From Panagrolaimus kolymaensis (Eukaryota; Nematoda; Chromadorea; Rhabditida; Panagrolaimidae), in the NCBI GenBank assembly GCA_028622995.1, contig JAJQJQ010000028.1, forward strand, positions 2,666,001 to 2,730,000: a stretch of DNA of 64,000 nucleotides. The letters are read 5' to 3'. The notes under the pieces are model-generated. The model made no database searches, was not told where the DNA came from, and worked only from the letters and a program-made list of their open reading frames with translations. Shown here in pieces: positions 22,501-33,984 of the stretch (the stretch's first letter is position 1; every line of letters begins with the position of its first letter). A program made the translations under genes and the position numbers.

Positions 22501-24519
22501 ATACAAAATTGAGGAAGAAAAAGAGGAAACAAAAAAAACCTTTGTAAAATAAGTAAATTTTCCAAAGTTACGGTTTTTTACAGGTGTTCCACAACTCTAC
22601 GTCAAAACATTTTTTTCATGAAAGATAGGTATAGTCAGTTGCTTTCCTAATTTCCAAGTGAAAGTTTTGTTTTTGTTCATGAAAATTAAACTGAAAACAT
22701 GATGACTCGACTCGTTGGCATCATTTTCACCTGGAAAAAATAGCATAAGAAAAGCAAGCGGCTGCTTTTTAACTGTCTCAAAACAAAAAAATTAATTTAT
22801 TTTTTCTCGAGATATTTCAACGTATGAGTTTTGTTAATAGTCTTATTGCTTGAGTCATGTCATAAAAAAAATAATAATATGGTTGGAGACAGCTTCCATT
22901 GGGGGAACGTATTATATTTTGCAAAATATCCAAGTCTTTTTTTATTGTTGTCGTCCCAAGATAATTAACGGTTTATTAGCTAACTTTTTTATAGTCAACT
23001 TTTGTTTTCAAGATAGGTATATATCATCACGAAGTCATCGTTTGTCCGGGAACTAGCTTGTAGTTTTCCTTTTATGTCTCTATATTTACGAAATACAAAC
23101 CAACAAAGCTTTAGAATAAAGTACCGTAACTTTTAGAAAAAATAGTTTTACTAGCAGGTGCTATTTTGAGTTTTTTTTAATTATTTTTCTTGGAATAAGT
23201 TTGAAATCCAAAATAACGCCCACTATCTCAAAACAATTCTCATCAGACAAAGTTACGGTGCTATGCTCAAAAAAACTCTTTTGCTACGCAAAAAAACGAG
23301 ACACGTCTTTTTAAAAGTTTAATTATGAAAATTACATAATGCTGCTTTCATTATCCTTCCTTTCATTAAAAATATTTTTGTCATCAACACTCCACGTTTT
23401 ATTTCGCATAATCGAACATATTTTTTGTTTGTTTCATTTTCTTTTTTAAAAATAAATTCCTTTCATGATAAAGATGAAAAGAATAAAATATACCATAGAA
23501 AATTACGGCCTAGCACAAGGATACGTCATTAGCTACGTAGGTATTAAACGAAAAACATTATATGAATGTTTAAGCTTAAACCAAAGTTTTTTTTTATTTG
23601 CATCTTTTTAAAGACTAAAGTTTGGCATAATTTTTTTCTTATATTTAGGTAAAATAGGGCTTCTTTACTTTGTTGCCAAATAAATTTATGCAATATTTTT
23701 AAAAACCTTTTAATCGGCTTTTTTACATTTTTTTCAGACTTAAAAAATAAAGATACTTTAGTTTGTATTCTTATTCGTATTATCCATCGTTTCGTCCATC
23801 GAGGATATTAAGTAGTATTTTGAACATAAAAGAAAGAAATGCCAAGGGACAGAGAGATAAGAAAAGGGAGGAGAGAAAAATAAAACAAAGCAAGCGAGCA
23901 ACGCGAATAAAAAGAGGCGGGTCTATGTTTTTTTTATGACAGACAGGCAGGCACAAAAAAAAATATATAAAAAACCCCTTGAGACATTGCCATTTTATTT
24001 AAACTCATGTTTTATTTTTTTTATTTGAAGTTCACCAATATTTTCCTTTCTTTTCTTTTCTTTTTTCTATCTAAAATCTAAAAAGCTTATGTCGGGTTAA
24101 TTAATTTTTTTTATGTGTGCAAGCGTTTTTTATTTTTTTACAACCCAAAAGTTACTGTAATTTTAACATTTTCAGAAACCAAAAACACACAAAGACTCTT
24201 TGTTTTGGGTTTGTATTTTTCTAAAGTTTGATTGACATTTTATTGTTTGAAATAAAAAAAAAAGGGTTGGCTTTCTTTCTTTCAACGCGTGTATGCCATT
24301 TATTTATTCATTTTTTTACAGGTTATAATTGGCAGAGCTCAAATTTGTGCTCATAAAATGTTATCTTAATATTCTGAAATTAATCGCATATAAATACACT
24401 CACATTTATTTTTATTTTCCTTTAATTTTTTGACGCTCTGAAAAACTAAACTCATTTTTTATTTTTGTTTAATATTTTTGTTTGGTTGAAACGAAACGAA
24501 ACGCAACGAGAAAAGAAAA
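19569..24519. other. Large gene-poor region (about 5 kb)
   Basis: I find no supportable exon on either strand. The sequence is AT-rich with poly-A/T runs and scattered simple repeats. It may hold distal regulatory sequence of the secreted-protein gene that follows, but no specific element can be argued. Confidence 0.5.
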
Positions 24520-25901
24520 ATGAAGTTAAGCCGTATAATATTATTCATTTATTTAATATGTTTCCAAATTTGCCTCATTCAAGGCTCAACCAAATACCGT
24601 AAATGGTTGAATATTGATAAAGAAAAAAACGTGGTAAATTAATTTTCTTAGAATTTATTTTTTTTGGCTTCCATTAACATTTTTTAAAACAAAATTAAAA
24701 TTATTTTGTTTGATACAAGATTTTTGAAAACAAAAAATGGCTAATCTTCTTTTTTTATTAAAGGCTTCTTTCTTTTCATACGTTTACTCCATGTCGTCTG
24801 GTTGCCAAAAATACTGAAGATAAAAACGGGAAAATGAGATTAATGAATTTTTTAAGTAGTCAAAGAAAAATACAAACTGAATTTTGTCTATGACCCTCAA
24901 AAAATAGCAGTTATCGGAAACCCTTTTTTGGGGGACTACAATAAATGAGTACAGTTTTGGGCTGATTTTTTTAAATTTAGGATTCTTTCAAAACTCAAGA
25001 AAAAGGGTTACTGTAGTTCATTTTTTTCCAATGGCTTTTTTCATACTTTATAGAAAGAGACGAGAAAAGAATTTTTTTTATTTTTTTTTCTCCCACAAAA
25101 AACGGTTTAAAGCGAGAACATCAAACAAACTTGTCAAAAAAATATTTTGAGACCAGCTATGTCCACCTTCCATCTTTTTTGTTTGGGAATGCGGAACTTT
25201 TTCCAAATTTTTTAAAATCTGACATTTTCAAAAAATTATATATAAAACAAACCAAAAAAAGAAGACGAATCACAGAGGTGGCACCCCAAACAAAAAAATG
25301 AATTCTTTGAAAACGTGGTTTTGACATATTCCAATGGGAATCACATTTGCAAAAACAATGAAGCTGTTTTTTTCTCTATATTTTATGACGTGGCTATAAC
25401 AATAAAAAAAGATGTGCAAACAATAGAGAGGAGTCAAGCAGCTTCTGTCTTTTTGATATGTTTTGGCCATCATTAAATTTGGGTTATTTTGGGTTTCATG
25501 AAAGAAAAAAGAAAATAACGTATGACAATGCAATTTTGTAAATAAAAAATTTTTTTGATGAATGAAAAGAAATGTTTTTGTCATCAAGAATAATTAAACA
25601 TCAAAAGTGAATGAAAAATAAAAAGAGAAGATAATAGCATTTTTTGAGGAGAAAAAAATGCGTGGAAAAATTAAAAAACGCTTGCAAACATTGCAAAAAT
25701 GCAAAACATAACAATTAAAAACTTTTCGCTTTGGGATGAAACTTAATTAAAATATTTTTTATTTTGCAGGATTACTACGATGATTTGATCGTCAAAGTTG
25801 ACCATGATTATGGTATTCCAGTAACTCCAAAACCACGAACCGCAAAAGCCAGTAAACAACAATCGCGAATGCGCCGGCATCATTATAACTCATTTGAATA
25901 A
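24520..25901 (+). CDS. Small secreted protein / candidate neuropeptide precursor, 81 aa
   Basis: Exon 1 (24520-24633) encodes a signal peptide, MKLSRIILFIYLICFQ followed by ICLIQG, then 'STKYRKWLNIDKEKNV'. Exon 2 (25770-25901) is joined in phase 0 across a 1.14-kb intron and encodes 'DYYDDLIVKVDHDYGIPVTP', a basic stretch and a C-terminus 'MRRHHYNSFE', ending in TAA. The mature protein of ~58 aa has no cysteines, an acidic/aromatic middle and a dibasic RR near the end. I do not recognise a family. The long intron and several kb of non-coding DNA on either side are typical of genes with complex, often neuronal, regulation, but this is inference. Acceptor TTTTGCAG and donor GTAAAT are both plausible. 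Confidence 0.6.
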
Positions 25902-26959
25902 CATCCATGGAAATAATATCCATGAAGTGCCAAATACTGGTAAAAAAAATCTGAGTTGGTTACAGTTGTTCATGGTTGTGTAAATGAGTACTCTCTGCAG
26001 TATCAATACTGTAACTTTACAAACTAATCTTTAAAAAACGTCATAGCTAAAAAATAATTACTATAGACAAAGTTTTTTTTCTTTCTTTCTATCCTTTTTT
26101 CATTCACTATATTTATTTTTTATTTTGTGTTTTTGTTATGTCCTGGTATTATTTAAAAATACAGTAGCTCTTTACTGGTAAACTACATTCGTATGATCAA
26201 ACTTTTTTTCTTAAATCCCTATACTATTTATTTTCTTTGTTTAAAATTATTTTTTGTTAAAATTACTGCTTTCTTTTATTTATTCTTCATATTTTTTTCA
26301 TAAAGTTCAAAAAAATAAAATGTCAAAATCTTTCTTTAAAAAATTATATAAATTAATGATATGTTTTTTTCTATATATCTCTCTTTGGCTGCAAAAATGC
26401 GTGGTTGTATCTTATTATTTATTTGTCTTTGTCTATCTTTCTTCTATATGCCGTCGTCTCTAAGGATTATAATTTAAAAAAATAAGGTTAATCATTATTT
26501 TTTTTGTTCTTTATTTTTCTCTCTTTTTTCCCGGTATAATTGATGATTGTAATAATACCGTTTTTATTATTATTAAATTTAATATATTTGGGAATAATTT
26601 AAATAAATTTAGTAGAAAAAACAATTTGACAAAAGCATATTATAGTATCGTAAAAATTCATTAAAAACGATGGATATCGTCATCAGATAAAATACACACA
26701 CATACATACATCCATCCTTGCTAGTTGCTTGGTATGAGTTGGCATTTGTATTATTAAAATTGGAATATGAGACTTAAACAAAAAGTGAACGAATTTGATG
26801 TTATTATCCAACTTCGACTATAATACCTTTTTTCACTTTTTTTTTGATAGAGCATAGAGATTTTTTGGAGAGAATATTGACTTTTTTGTGGGCTTCAATT
26901 TGTATGCTTTTCAAAAGTTTTGAAAAACATTGTAGCTCACTGGGTGACGACATTTACAG
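25902..26959. other. Non-coding region, nothing recognised
   Basis: AT-rich; includes a short CA/TACA simple repeat near 26695-26710. No supported gene. Confidence 0.5.
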
Positions 26960-27742
26960 TTACAAATGTCGTCTCATTAGATCTCGCAACAGTATACAAT
27001 TGTTTTTTTTTGCAAATCTAAAATACAAAACAACAACAAAAGATTATCTTTTCAATACGGAAATGAAAAAGAAGAATGTCTTACCCAAAAAATATTTGGG
27101 CTCCAATAAAAGGTGAAAGTTCACTGCAAGTTGTGGAGATAATAAGGATAACCACTATAATAATTGCAAAAGTAATATTTATATCGTTGAAAGGAATTTT
27201 AACGTAAAGTAATCTTCGATCTGTACTTCCACCAAGCAAGCATGCAAAATGTTAGCAACGCATTATAGAGGTTTCAGGAAAAGCATCAATGTACCTATTA
27301 ACTTTAAATCTCATAAAAATCCTTCCAATTAACCCTAAAATGGCGGTTGTTACGAAAAGCTGTTGTTTAGTCTTTGATTATTTTACATTAAAAATTGGCA
27401 GAATACACCTTTCAATACAAAGAAATGATTTCATCGTTGAATTTGGTGTTAATAAAAATGAAGGGTTTAAACCAATAAAATCAAAAAAAATATGCATCAT
27501 ATTCTCAGACATTTGGCTGTCAATTAATTAACCATAAGATACATGGAACAAATAGACATGGAAATTGCTCGAATTAGAATATAAATAAAATAAATAATAA
27601 GCAATGATGAGAAATGGACAGTTTTAAAGATATATCTTACCGGGAAAGTGCACTAATATAAGAAAACAGCAAAGTGTATGACCAAATGGCATATACAAAG
27701 TCATTATAGTCAAATAGCAATGAATAAATTACGGATGCCACT
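26960..27742 (-). pseudogene. Decayed 7TM chemoreceptor-like sequence
   Basis: Pieces on the minus strand read as a serpentine receptor: 'IYSLLFDYNDFVYAIWSYTL', 'LLIIYFIYILIRAISMSICS', 'SFLLTPNSTMKSFLCIERCI' (a TM3-like segment with the ER pair seen in Sre/Sra-type receptors), 'VTTAILGLIGRIFMRFKVN', and a last TM plus tail ('NITFAIIIVVILIISTT', 'CILLRDLMRRHL' then stop at 26960). Some junctions splice in phase (an intron at ~27360-27385 and the GTAAGA intron at ~27068-27090). Others do not, notably between the second and third pieces and after 'FKVN'. I infer a degenerate copy. The family label is tentative. Confidence 0.4.
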
Positions 27743-28141
27743 TATATCTGGTGTATATTTACATTATAGAGTAATATAAGAAATGCTTTCTTGGAATTAT
27801 TTTAATGCTTGTCGTTGGGTATTGGTTTTATGTACTCCAAATTAAAACTCTTAATTATTTTTTTCGGTTCATCCATGGTTCTACTTTTTTTAAATGTTTA
27901 TTAAACCAGTTTCAAAATGTAACAATAAAAATCACAAGTCTTTTACTTCCTTTTAATAAAATAAACTTATCACTTTTGAATGTCATAAAATGTCAATAAT
28001 CAATCATTAATGCGAGGGATGGGGCGAGAATCACTCTTCTTCAAGGAACAAACCGCCATTTTATAATCGATAAAATAAAGGTTGTATAAAAGAAGACATA
28101 AGAAAGTAAAAACGTTTTAGAATTCGAGTTTCAGAAAAATG
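27743..28141. other. Spacer upstream of the SLC17-type transporter
   Basis: AT-rich, no supported gene. It would hold the promoter of the transporter. Confidence 0.5.
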
Positions 28142-30531
28142 ATGGTTCCTGAAATTATTGAATAATCAAAAAATGGCTTTATTTTTGATGAACCAAATTC
28201 TAAGAGCGTCGAAATTGTTAAACCTAAATCTTCTTCTTCATGCTTATCAGAAATTTTTGCTAATCGGTTTCGATATTTTATTTTAATTTTGGGTTGTTTA
28301 TGTTTGACTTCAATTTGTTCCAATTTAATTTCACTCAATTTTACATTTATTTGTATGGTCAAAAAACCTTCCACAACCACAGAGGTCTTATTTTCTACAC
28401 AAAGTAATGAAACCATAACTTTGGATTCACATGCGCCAGAATATTATTATAATCAACATGAAAAATCAATGCTCATTTGGGCTATAGCAATTTCTTCATT
28501 AATTGCAACATTTCCATTTACAATATTATATTCCAAATTTGGTGCTCGCTATGTTTTATTTTCCGCTGGATTAATTTCTGCTTTTTCAACTTTACTTATT
28601 CCATCCGCAGTGGAAATGGGATTGAAATGGTTTTTAGTTTTAAGAGTTTTTCAAGGTATTTCATACGCTGGAGTTTTTGCTGCCATTGGAGTGCTATGTT
28701 CGAGATGGGCTTCATTAAAACAAAACGGAATATTTATTTCTGTTTTAACTTGTTTTTCATCCATTGCTGCATCACTTACTAATCCAATTGCAGGAATTGT
28801 AAGTTAATTTTTCTACCCTTTTTTTTGTTGAAAATCATTGTAATGAAACTTCTGAGAATATGACTTTTAGAAATTTTTGGTTACTAAAAATATTTAAAAA
28901 AAAAGAAAACTTTCACATTGTTCATTGGTTTTCTTGTTTAAAAAAACTAGTCGATTAATAAAAAGGAAGTAAAAACAGTCAATTTTTCAAGTGAACTCTT
29001 AAAGTGCCTTTTGGTTATATTTTGTAATTTTATTTACTAAAAAAGCCTTTTGAAAAATTGGCGTAAAAATTGCACTTTTTAGTGTTGAGACGTCATCATA
29101 ATGAAATTCCCTTCTTTTTTATTATTTCTCATTTTTACGACAAAAAAAAACAAATAAGATTAAACTTTGGATTATTAAATTAAAATTTCGTTTCAACTTG
29201 ATGATACCAATTTAAAAATTTCCAGACAATTTTGAAATTTTTTTTAAAGGTTTTGTTGAAAGACAAAAAGCCCTAAGCATTAACAAATTCTTTTGCAAAA
29301 AAAACAATCAGCGATTAACCCCTTTTAGCTTTGCGAATCGCGATTTGGCTGGCCCGCTGTTTATTATTCCCATGGAATTGTTTCACTTTTTTTGTTTGCT
29401 CTTTGGTTTTGTGTTTATTCGGATCATCCATCCAAACATCAAAAAGTTTCTCCAATGGAAGTTGAAAAAATTCATCGAAATAAATCTGAAGCTCACATAA
29501 ATATGGATTCATAAGTTCCATATCGACAAATAATCTCTAATCCCATTGTCCTCATAATTTGGTTGAATGCATTATTTGATATTGGCGCATATGTGTTTTT
29601 AACAACTTATATGCCAACATACATAAACAATGTGCTACACTATAGTATTGGAAATACAGGAATTTTGGGAGCTTTGCCTACACTTTTTCATATTCCACCC
29701 AAGCTTCTTACTGGATATTTAAGTGATAATTTAAAGTAAGTAAACTTCCATGCGCAAAATATATATATCAAAACTTTGCCAAAAATGGTGTCAAACAATA
29801 ATATGAAGAACAGAATATATCCCAAGGTTTATAAAAAAATTATATTTTCGATTCGACATAATTTTCACTCTTAGACCAAAAAGATTATTAATGCTTAACT
29901 TATTGAAAACCGAAAGTTTCAGAGGCTATAATGAACGCACGAAAATGATAGTTTCTAATACGCTAGCATTATTCGTTCCCGGGTGTATGTATGCTGTGGT
30001 AGGTTTTGTTCCAGATGAATATCCAATGGCAGCAATCATATTATTCATTTTGATTGGGATCTTTGGTGGCGCTAATTGTGGAGGATTTTATAAATGTGGC
30101 TGCTTTGTATCAAGGTAATGGAAAATTTCTTTTAAACCCCTTCAAAACTTTAAACATGCTTTTTTAAGGCAATACAGTGGCTTTGTAATTTCTAATATTC
30201 AATTTATTAAATGTCTCACTTTATTTCTTGCTCCAGCAATGGCTTCAATCTTTATCACCGATGATTCAAATAAAAGTCAATGGACAATAGTTTTTGTATT
30301 TTTTGGTGTTGGAATCATTCTTGTAAGTAGCATTTATTCCTCGTGGAAACAACCTTTAATTTTTTTTTAAATACTTTATAGTCAAATGCATTATTTTGTT
30401 ATGTGGCTACCGATGAACCTGAAAATTTCACTCATCTCTCCAGACAAAATACAGTGAAAGAATCAAAAAATCATTTTACAAATGTCCCAGAGTTTCCAGC
30501 AGAAAATGTTAAGAAAGTAACAAAAGTTTGA
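28142..30531 (+). pseudogene. SLC17-type MFS anion transporter with two in-frame TAA codons
   Basis: Exons 28142-28798, 29329-29735, 29875-30114, 30169-30322 and 30382-30531 join in phase. Family features are clear: TM1 'RFRYFILILGCLCLTSICSN', 'ILYSKFGARYVLFSAGLISA', 'FQGISYAGVFAAIGVLCSRW', the mid-loop lead-in 'CESRFGWPAVYYSHGIVSLF', 'PYRQIISNPIVLIIW' and the terminal 'LFCYVATDEPENF'. SLC17 proteins move organic anions or phosphate. Two TAA codons lie in frame: 28163-28165, nine codons after the ATG and before TM1, and 29512-29514 in the central cytoplasmic loop. The frame is otherwise open and conserved. No alternative splice removes the second stop. For the first, an upstream exon with a different start is possible but not seen. 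It is a young pseudogene or an unusual readthrough case. Confidence 0.75.
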
Positions 30532-30649
30532 TAAAGAAAAATTTTATTAGTTAAAAAATTACGGGTGCTTCTTCTTTTCAAGAATAAATTTATTATAATG
30601 GCTTAACTTTTTTTGATAAACAAATTAAAAAAAAGAGTATTGAATGAGG

Positions 30650-31128
30650 TTAAACAACTCGACCACCATTGTTGGATGGATTGGAGTTTTCATTACCTTC
30701 TAAATAAGTTGTAACATGGTAATATTCTGGTGGCGACATAGGAACTGGAGATCGATCATAGAAGCAAACATAAATGGCGTGAATCATCCCAGGAATATAT
30801 CCAAACACGGTAAAAAGGAGATTGATGCAAACATGAACGGTGCAACCTCGACGAATAATAACTATAAATTTCTTGAGTTAAAATCACTACAAAAAAGCAA
30901 AAAAATAAAACTTACCAGCAAAAGGAGGAGAAAAGAGGCAAACAATGAAAAGAATGCAATCAAATCTTTTTGCAAGTTTGTAAACTAAAAAAAATTGCCT
31001 TTAGATTTATATTCTTTGAAAGACGTCATAAATTGAAGGAACTCACCAATGACATAAAATCCAATAATGCAACAGATAATAAGAAAAATACCAAAGAAGG
31101 CTTTAACTCGGTCACTATCGTCATTCAT
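30650..31128 (-). CDS. PMP3/UPF0057-family membrane proteolipid, 120 aa
   Basis: Three exons (31128-31047, 30984-30916, 30861-30650) join in phase. The family core is visible: 'FSPPFAVIIRRGCTVHVCIN' then 'LLFTVFGYIPGMIHAIYVCF', matching the PMP3 pattern PP.AV....GC....IN..LT..GYIPG.IHA.Y. An extra N-terminal TM ('VKAFFGIFLIICCIIGFYVI') precedes it, and a 35-aa Pro/Tyr-rich tail ('DRSPVPMSPPEYYHVTTY') follows; the tail contains PPEY, a PPxY-type motif that could bind WW domains. PMP3 proteins are about 55 aa two-TM plasma-membrane proteins that modulate membrane potential. This one is extended at both ends, as some nematode members are. It is convergent with the SLC17-type gene. Confidence 0.85.
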
Positions 31129-32857
31129 TGTTACAGAAGTTGATTGGATGATCGTAAAACTTAATGCCTGAAGAAAAAAAATTTGATTTTTTAAAGGCTT
31201 GTTTCAATCAATATAAAACGCAAAAAAAATTTTGCATGAATAAATAACCAAAGATATGTTCTGTCAAACTCATTATTTTGAACTTGAAATGAAAAATTAA
31301 TGAAAAAAAGAATTTACATACTACGGCAAAATTTTTGATGATAAACGAAAAACAAAAATCAAACGACAAAATTTTAAAAGCAACAAAGTCATGTCCACCA
31401 AGCATCGCTGTGAAGGATGCAAAAAATAAAAAGATGAAATGTTAACCTCTTCGACCTTTCTTGATCAAAAAAAGAAACAAAAAATGAATGACACTTTTTT
31501 TTATATAAAATATTACGAAATATGGTGGATCCACCTTTTACACATTTTTTGTTTTCCCGCCATTTTTTTGTTGTTGTTACTTCGTGTTTTTTTAACATTT
31601 TACATAAAAAAAACGAAAATGCCAAGTTCGCGCGGCTGCATTGAAAAGATTTTTTTACTTACAAATTTTAGAAACTAAACAAATTGATTCGATGGCTGCT
31701 CGATCACCAGTGGAACAAGAAAGAAAAAGAAAATGCTAAGAGAAGAAAGAAAGTGTGAAACGTTTTCTTTTTTGTTAGATTGTTGCAAAAGATATTCTTC
31801 TTGTTTTATTTTCTTCTTGCCAGTGTTTTTCTTTTTCTTTCTTCTCCCTGACCCTTGTTTTGTTGACTACTAGCAACTACAACAAAAAAGCCATAAATCG
31901 TTGATTTTTTTTATCGGTGCAAAAAGGAAGGAACAACGAAAAAATAAAAACGTTTTGTCATTGATGAGTCATTGCATAATTGAACATGTGGGTAGTTTAA
32001 TCAAAGAATATGGTTTTCTAATAAAACTAAGTAAATAACATAACATAATTACAAAAGATTTGCTTTTTTGACCAGATTGCTAAAAATCCATTCAAAAGAA
32101 TTATTCATTTTTTATACCATTCGTCGAGGATGCACAATTCATGTTTGCATCAACCTTCTTTTTACGGACTTGGATATATTCCTGTCTTGAAAGTTGAGTG
32201 AAAGTTGACTTTAAAGAAATGAACACAAACATAAATTTATTTTTAATTATTTTACGTTTCAAGTTTTTTCTTTATTATTAAAAAAAATTAATTTGTTTTT
32301 TCTCGATGCTTGTTAAAGGCTTCATTTACATTGAAAAGATAAACCTTTCAAAGCTTCATTAAGATTAAAAAATCCGTGAACTTAATAGTTTTTCCTATTT
32401 ATTGAAAACTCTCACAATCCGGCTTCGTAAAAAAATGTAAAATATAAAAATTTCTGCATCACAATATTTTGACTCTGTTTTTATCTAATTTTTTTTCGAT
32501 GTTATTGTGTTTTTAAAAATTTAATAAATAAAAGAAACATTAATTTTTATGTAAAGTACAAATTATTTTAGGACTACTATTTTTTCATATTTCACTTATG
32601 TATGCCCTTTTTTTATTTTTGGATGCATAATTGACGACCATGAAATTGGAGTTGCAGATTTTTGGTAATTCTTAGAAAACAAGTGTTTTTTGTAAAACTT
32701 TATAGGAGGAATTATGACTTTGTACTTTTTTTTGTAGTTGAGTAGAGAGATGTTTGTTTACTTAAGTTTGTTAAATTTCGTTGGCAACACTATTTAAAAG
32801 AAAAACATTAACCTTTGTTTCATACTCACTTTTTATATTTTTGTAGCAAAGAAAAAA
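31129..32857. other. Intergenic 1.7 kb
   Basis: Between divergent genes. AT-rich with CTTTT-type runs around 31730-31860. A CCCGCCA motif at about 31556-31562 is the only GC-rich spot. No supported exon. Confidence 0.55.
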
Positions 32858-33510
32858 ATGTCAAACTTTTCTCTAAAAAACCAACCATTTTTGGGTGAAA
32901 AATTAATTTACACCGGATTGATTTACACAAGTTTTATTTTGCTTTTAATTAGCGTCGCTACTCCAGGCAAGCCTTTTTTCTTAAAATTTTAATCCTTCTT
33001 AATTCCAAAAAGATTCCAATTAAATGAAAAATAAATTTTAAGGGTGGCTCTGTGGCGCTATGATTTTTAATTCTCACGTTTGCAAAAACGTTTCTGTCAT
33101 GTTTGTGATTTATTTTGGTGTTATCGCTTTGGCAATTTATGAAATTATTGGTGCATCGATATTTTTGTTTCTAAGTTTTTACAATGATCGAATTGTAAAT
33201 AATATTGTTTGCATGTCTCGTTGCAATATTTTTATTTCGTCTGCAACTGGCCTCTGTATTGGCGCCTTGATTGGAATCCCTCTTACGACTAATTGTAAAA
33301 TTTTTGAGGATAAATACTTTTTTTATATAAAAAAACATTAATTTAGATTCATTTGGTAACATTGGCTATAACTACATACTCTTGATGTGTGCAACAAAAA
33401 CATTATTTTGGGCGACTGTATATGGAGTTATAACCGTAAAAAAGTTAGAAAAATCGAAGCCTGATTGGAGGCAAAAGTTCACACCATGTGTTTGCATTTA
33501 TCGAACATAA
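32858..33510 (+). CDS. Nematode claudin-like four-TM protein, 174 aa
   Basis: Exons 32858-32966, 33043-33294 and 33347-33510 join in phase to 174 aa. TM1 is 'YTGLIYTSFILLLISVATPG', followed by 'WLCGAMIFNSHVCKNVS', then three more hydrophobic segments ('VMFVIYFGVIALAIYEII', 'IFISSATGLCIGALIGI', 'YILLMCATKTLFWATVYGV') and a basic tail ending 'CIYRT'. The pattern (S/A-x-x-TPGW after TM1, four TMs) fits the nematode claudin-like family. Intron 1 uses a GC-AG donor (CAG|GCAAG). The reading phase and 'TPG|W' continuity require it, since no GT donor is available. Such proteins act at cell junctions or membranes; the role here is unknown. Confidence 0.75.
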
Positions 33511-33984
33511 AAAACCACTGATACCAACAGAAATGGCTATTTTCCTCGAAAACTATTAAGTGAATAAATTCTTTAAATAAAAACTCATATTTTTTTTTAC
33601 TTTTTAATACATTATTTTATTCTTACGTATTTATATTTTTTGCATACTGTATTTTTATGTTTGTTAGAATAAACGAGCAGAATTTTTTTAAGTTTGTATA
33701 TTTATTTTTAAAAATATGTTTGCACCTGTCAATTTTGCAAAAAACATTTATTTAATTATCATTTTAAAAATAGGTTTACATAATACGAATAAAAACTAAT
33801 TTAATGTGTAGCAAAAAACATGTAATTTGATTTTTAACAACATGCACCTTTTACCATATTTAAATTTGCAGAAACAACAACAAAACTAGCTATTGAAAAA
33901 GTATAATTTGGAAACAAAAAATAAACAGTATTTGATATAGAGATAAAGAAAGCAAGTAAGAAAATAGATGTTTGATGTTGGGGC
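33511..33984. other. Spacer before hAT element
   Basis: AT-rich; likely 3' UTR of the claudin-like gene plus non-coding DNA. The last 8 bases are the left target duplication of the hAT element. Confidence 0.5.

Noticed and set aside
22850..23056. Plus-strand frame with a mixed hydrophobic sequence
   Set aside because: No recognisable domain, no signal peptide, and typical of random open frames in this composition.
29315..29521. Minus-strand frame of 68 codons inside the transporter
   Set aside because: It is the antisense of a transporter exon whose plus-strand reading matches the SLC17 central region.
31389..31678. Overlapping open frames on both strands between PMP3 and claudin-like genes
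   Set aside because: Low-complexity Phe/Lys/Cys translations from T- and A-rich DNA; no splice structure.
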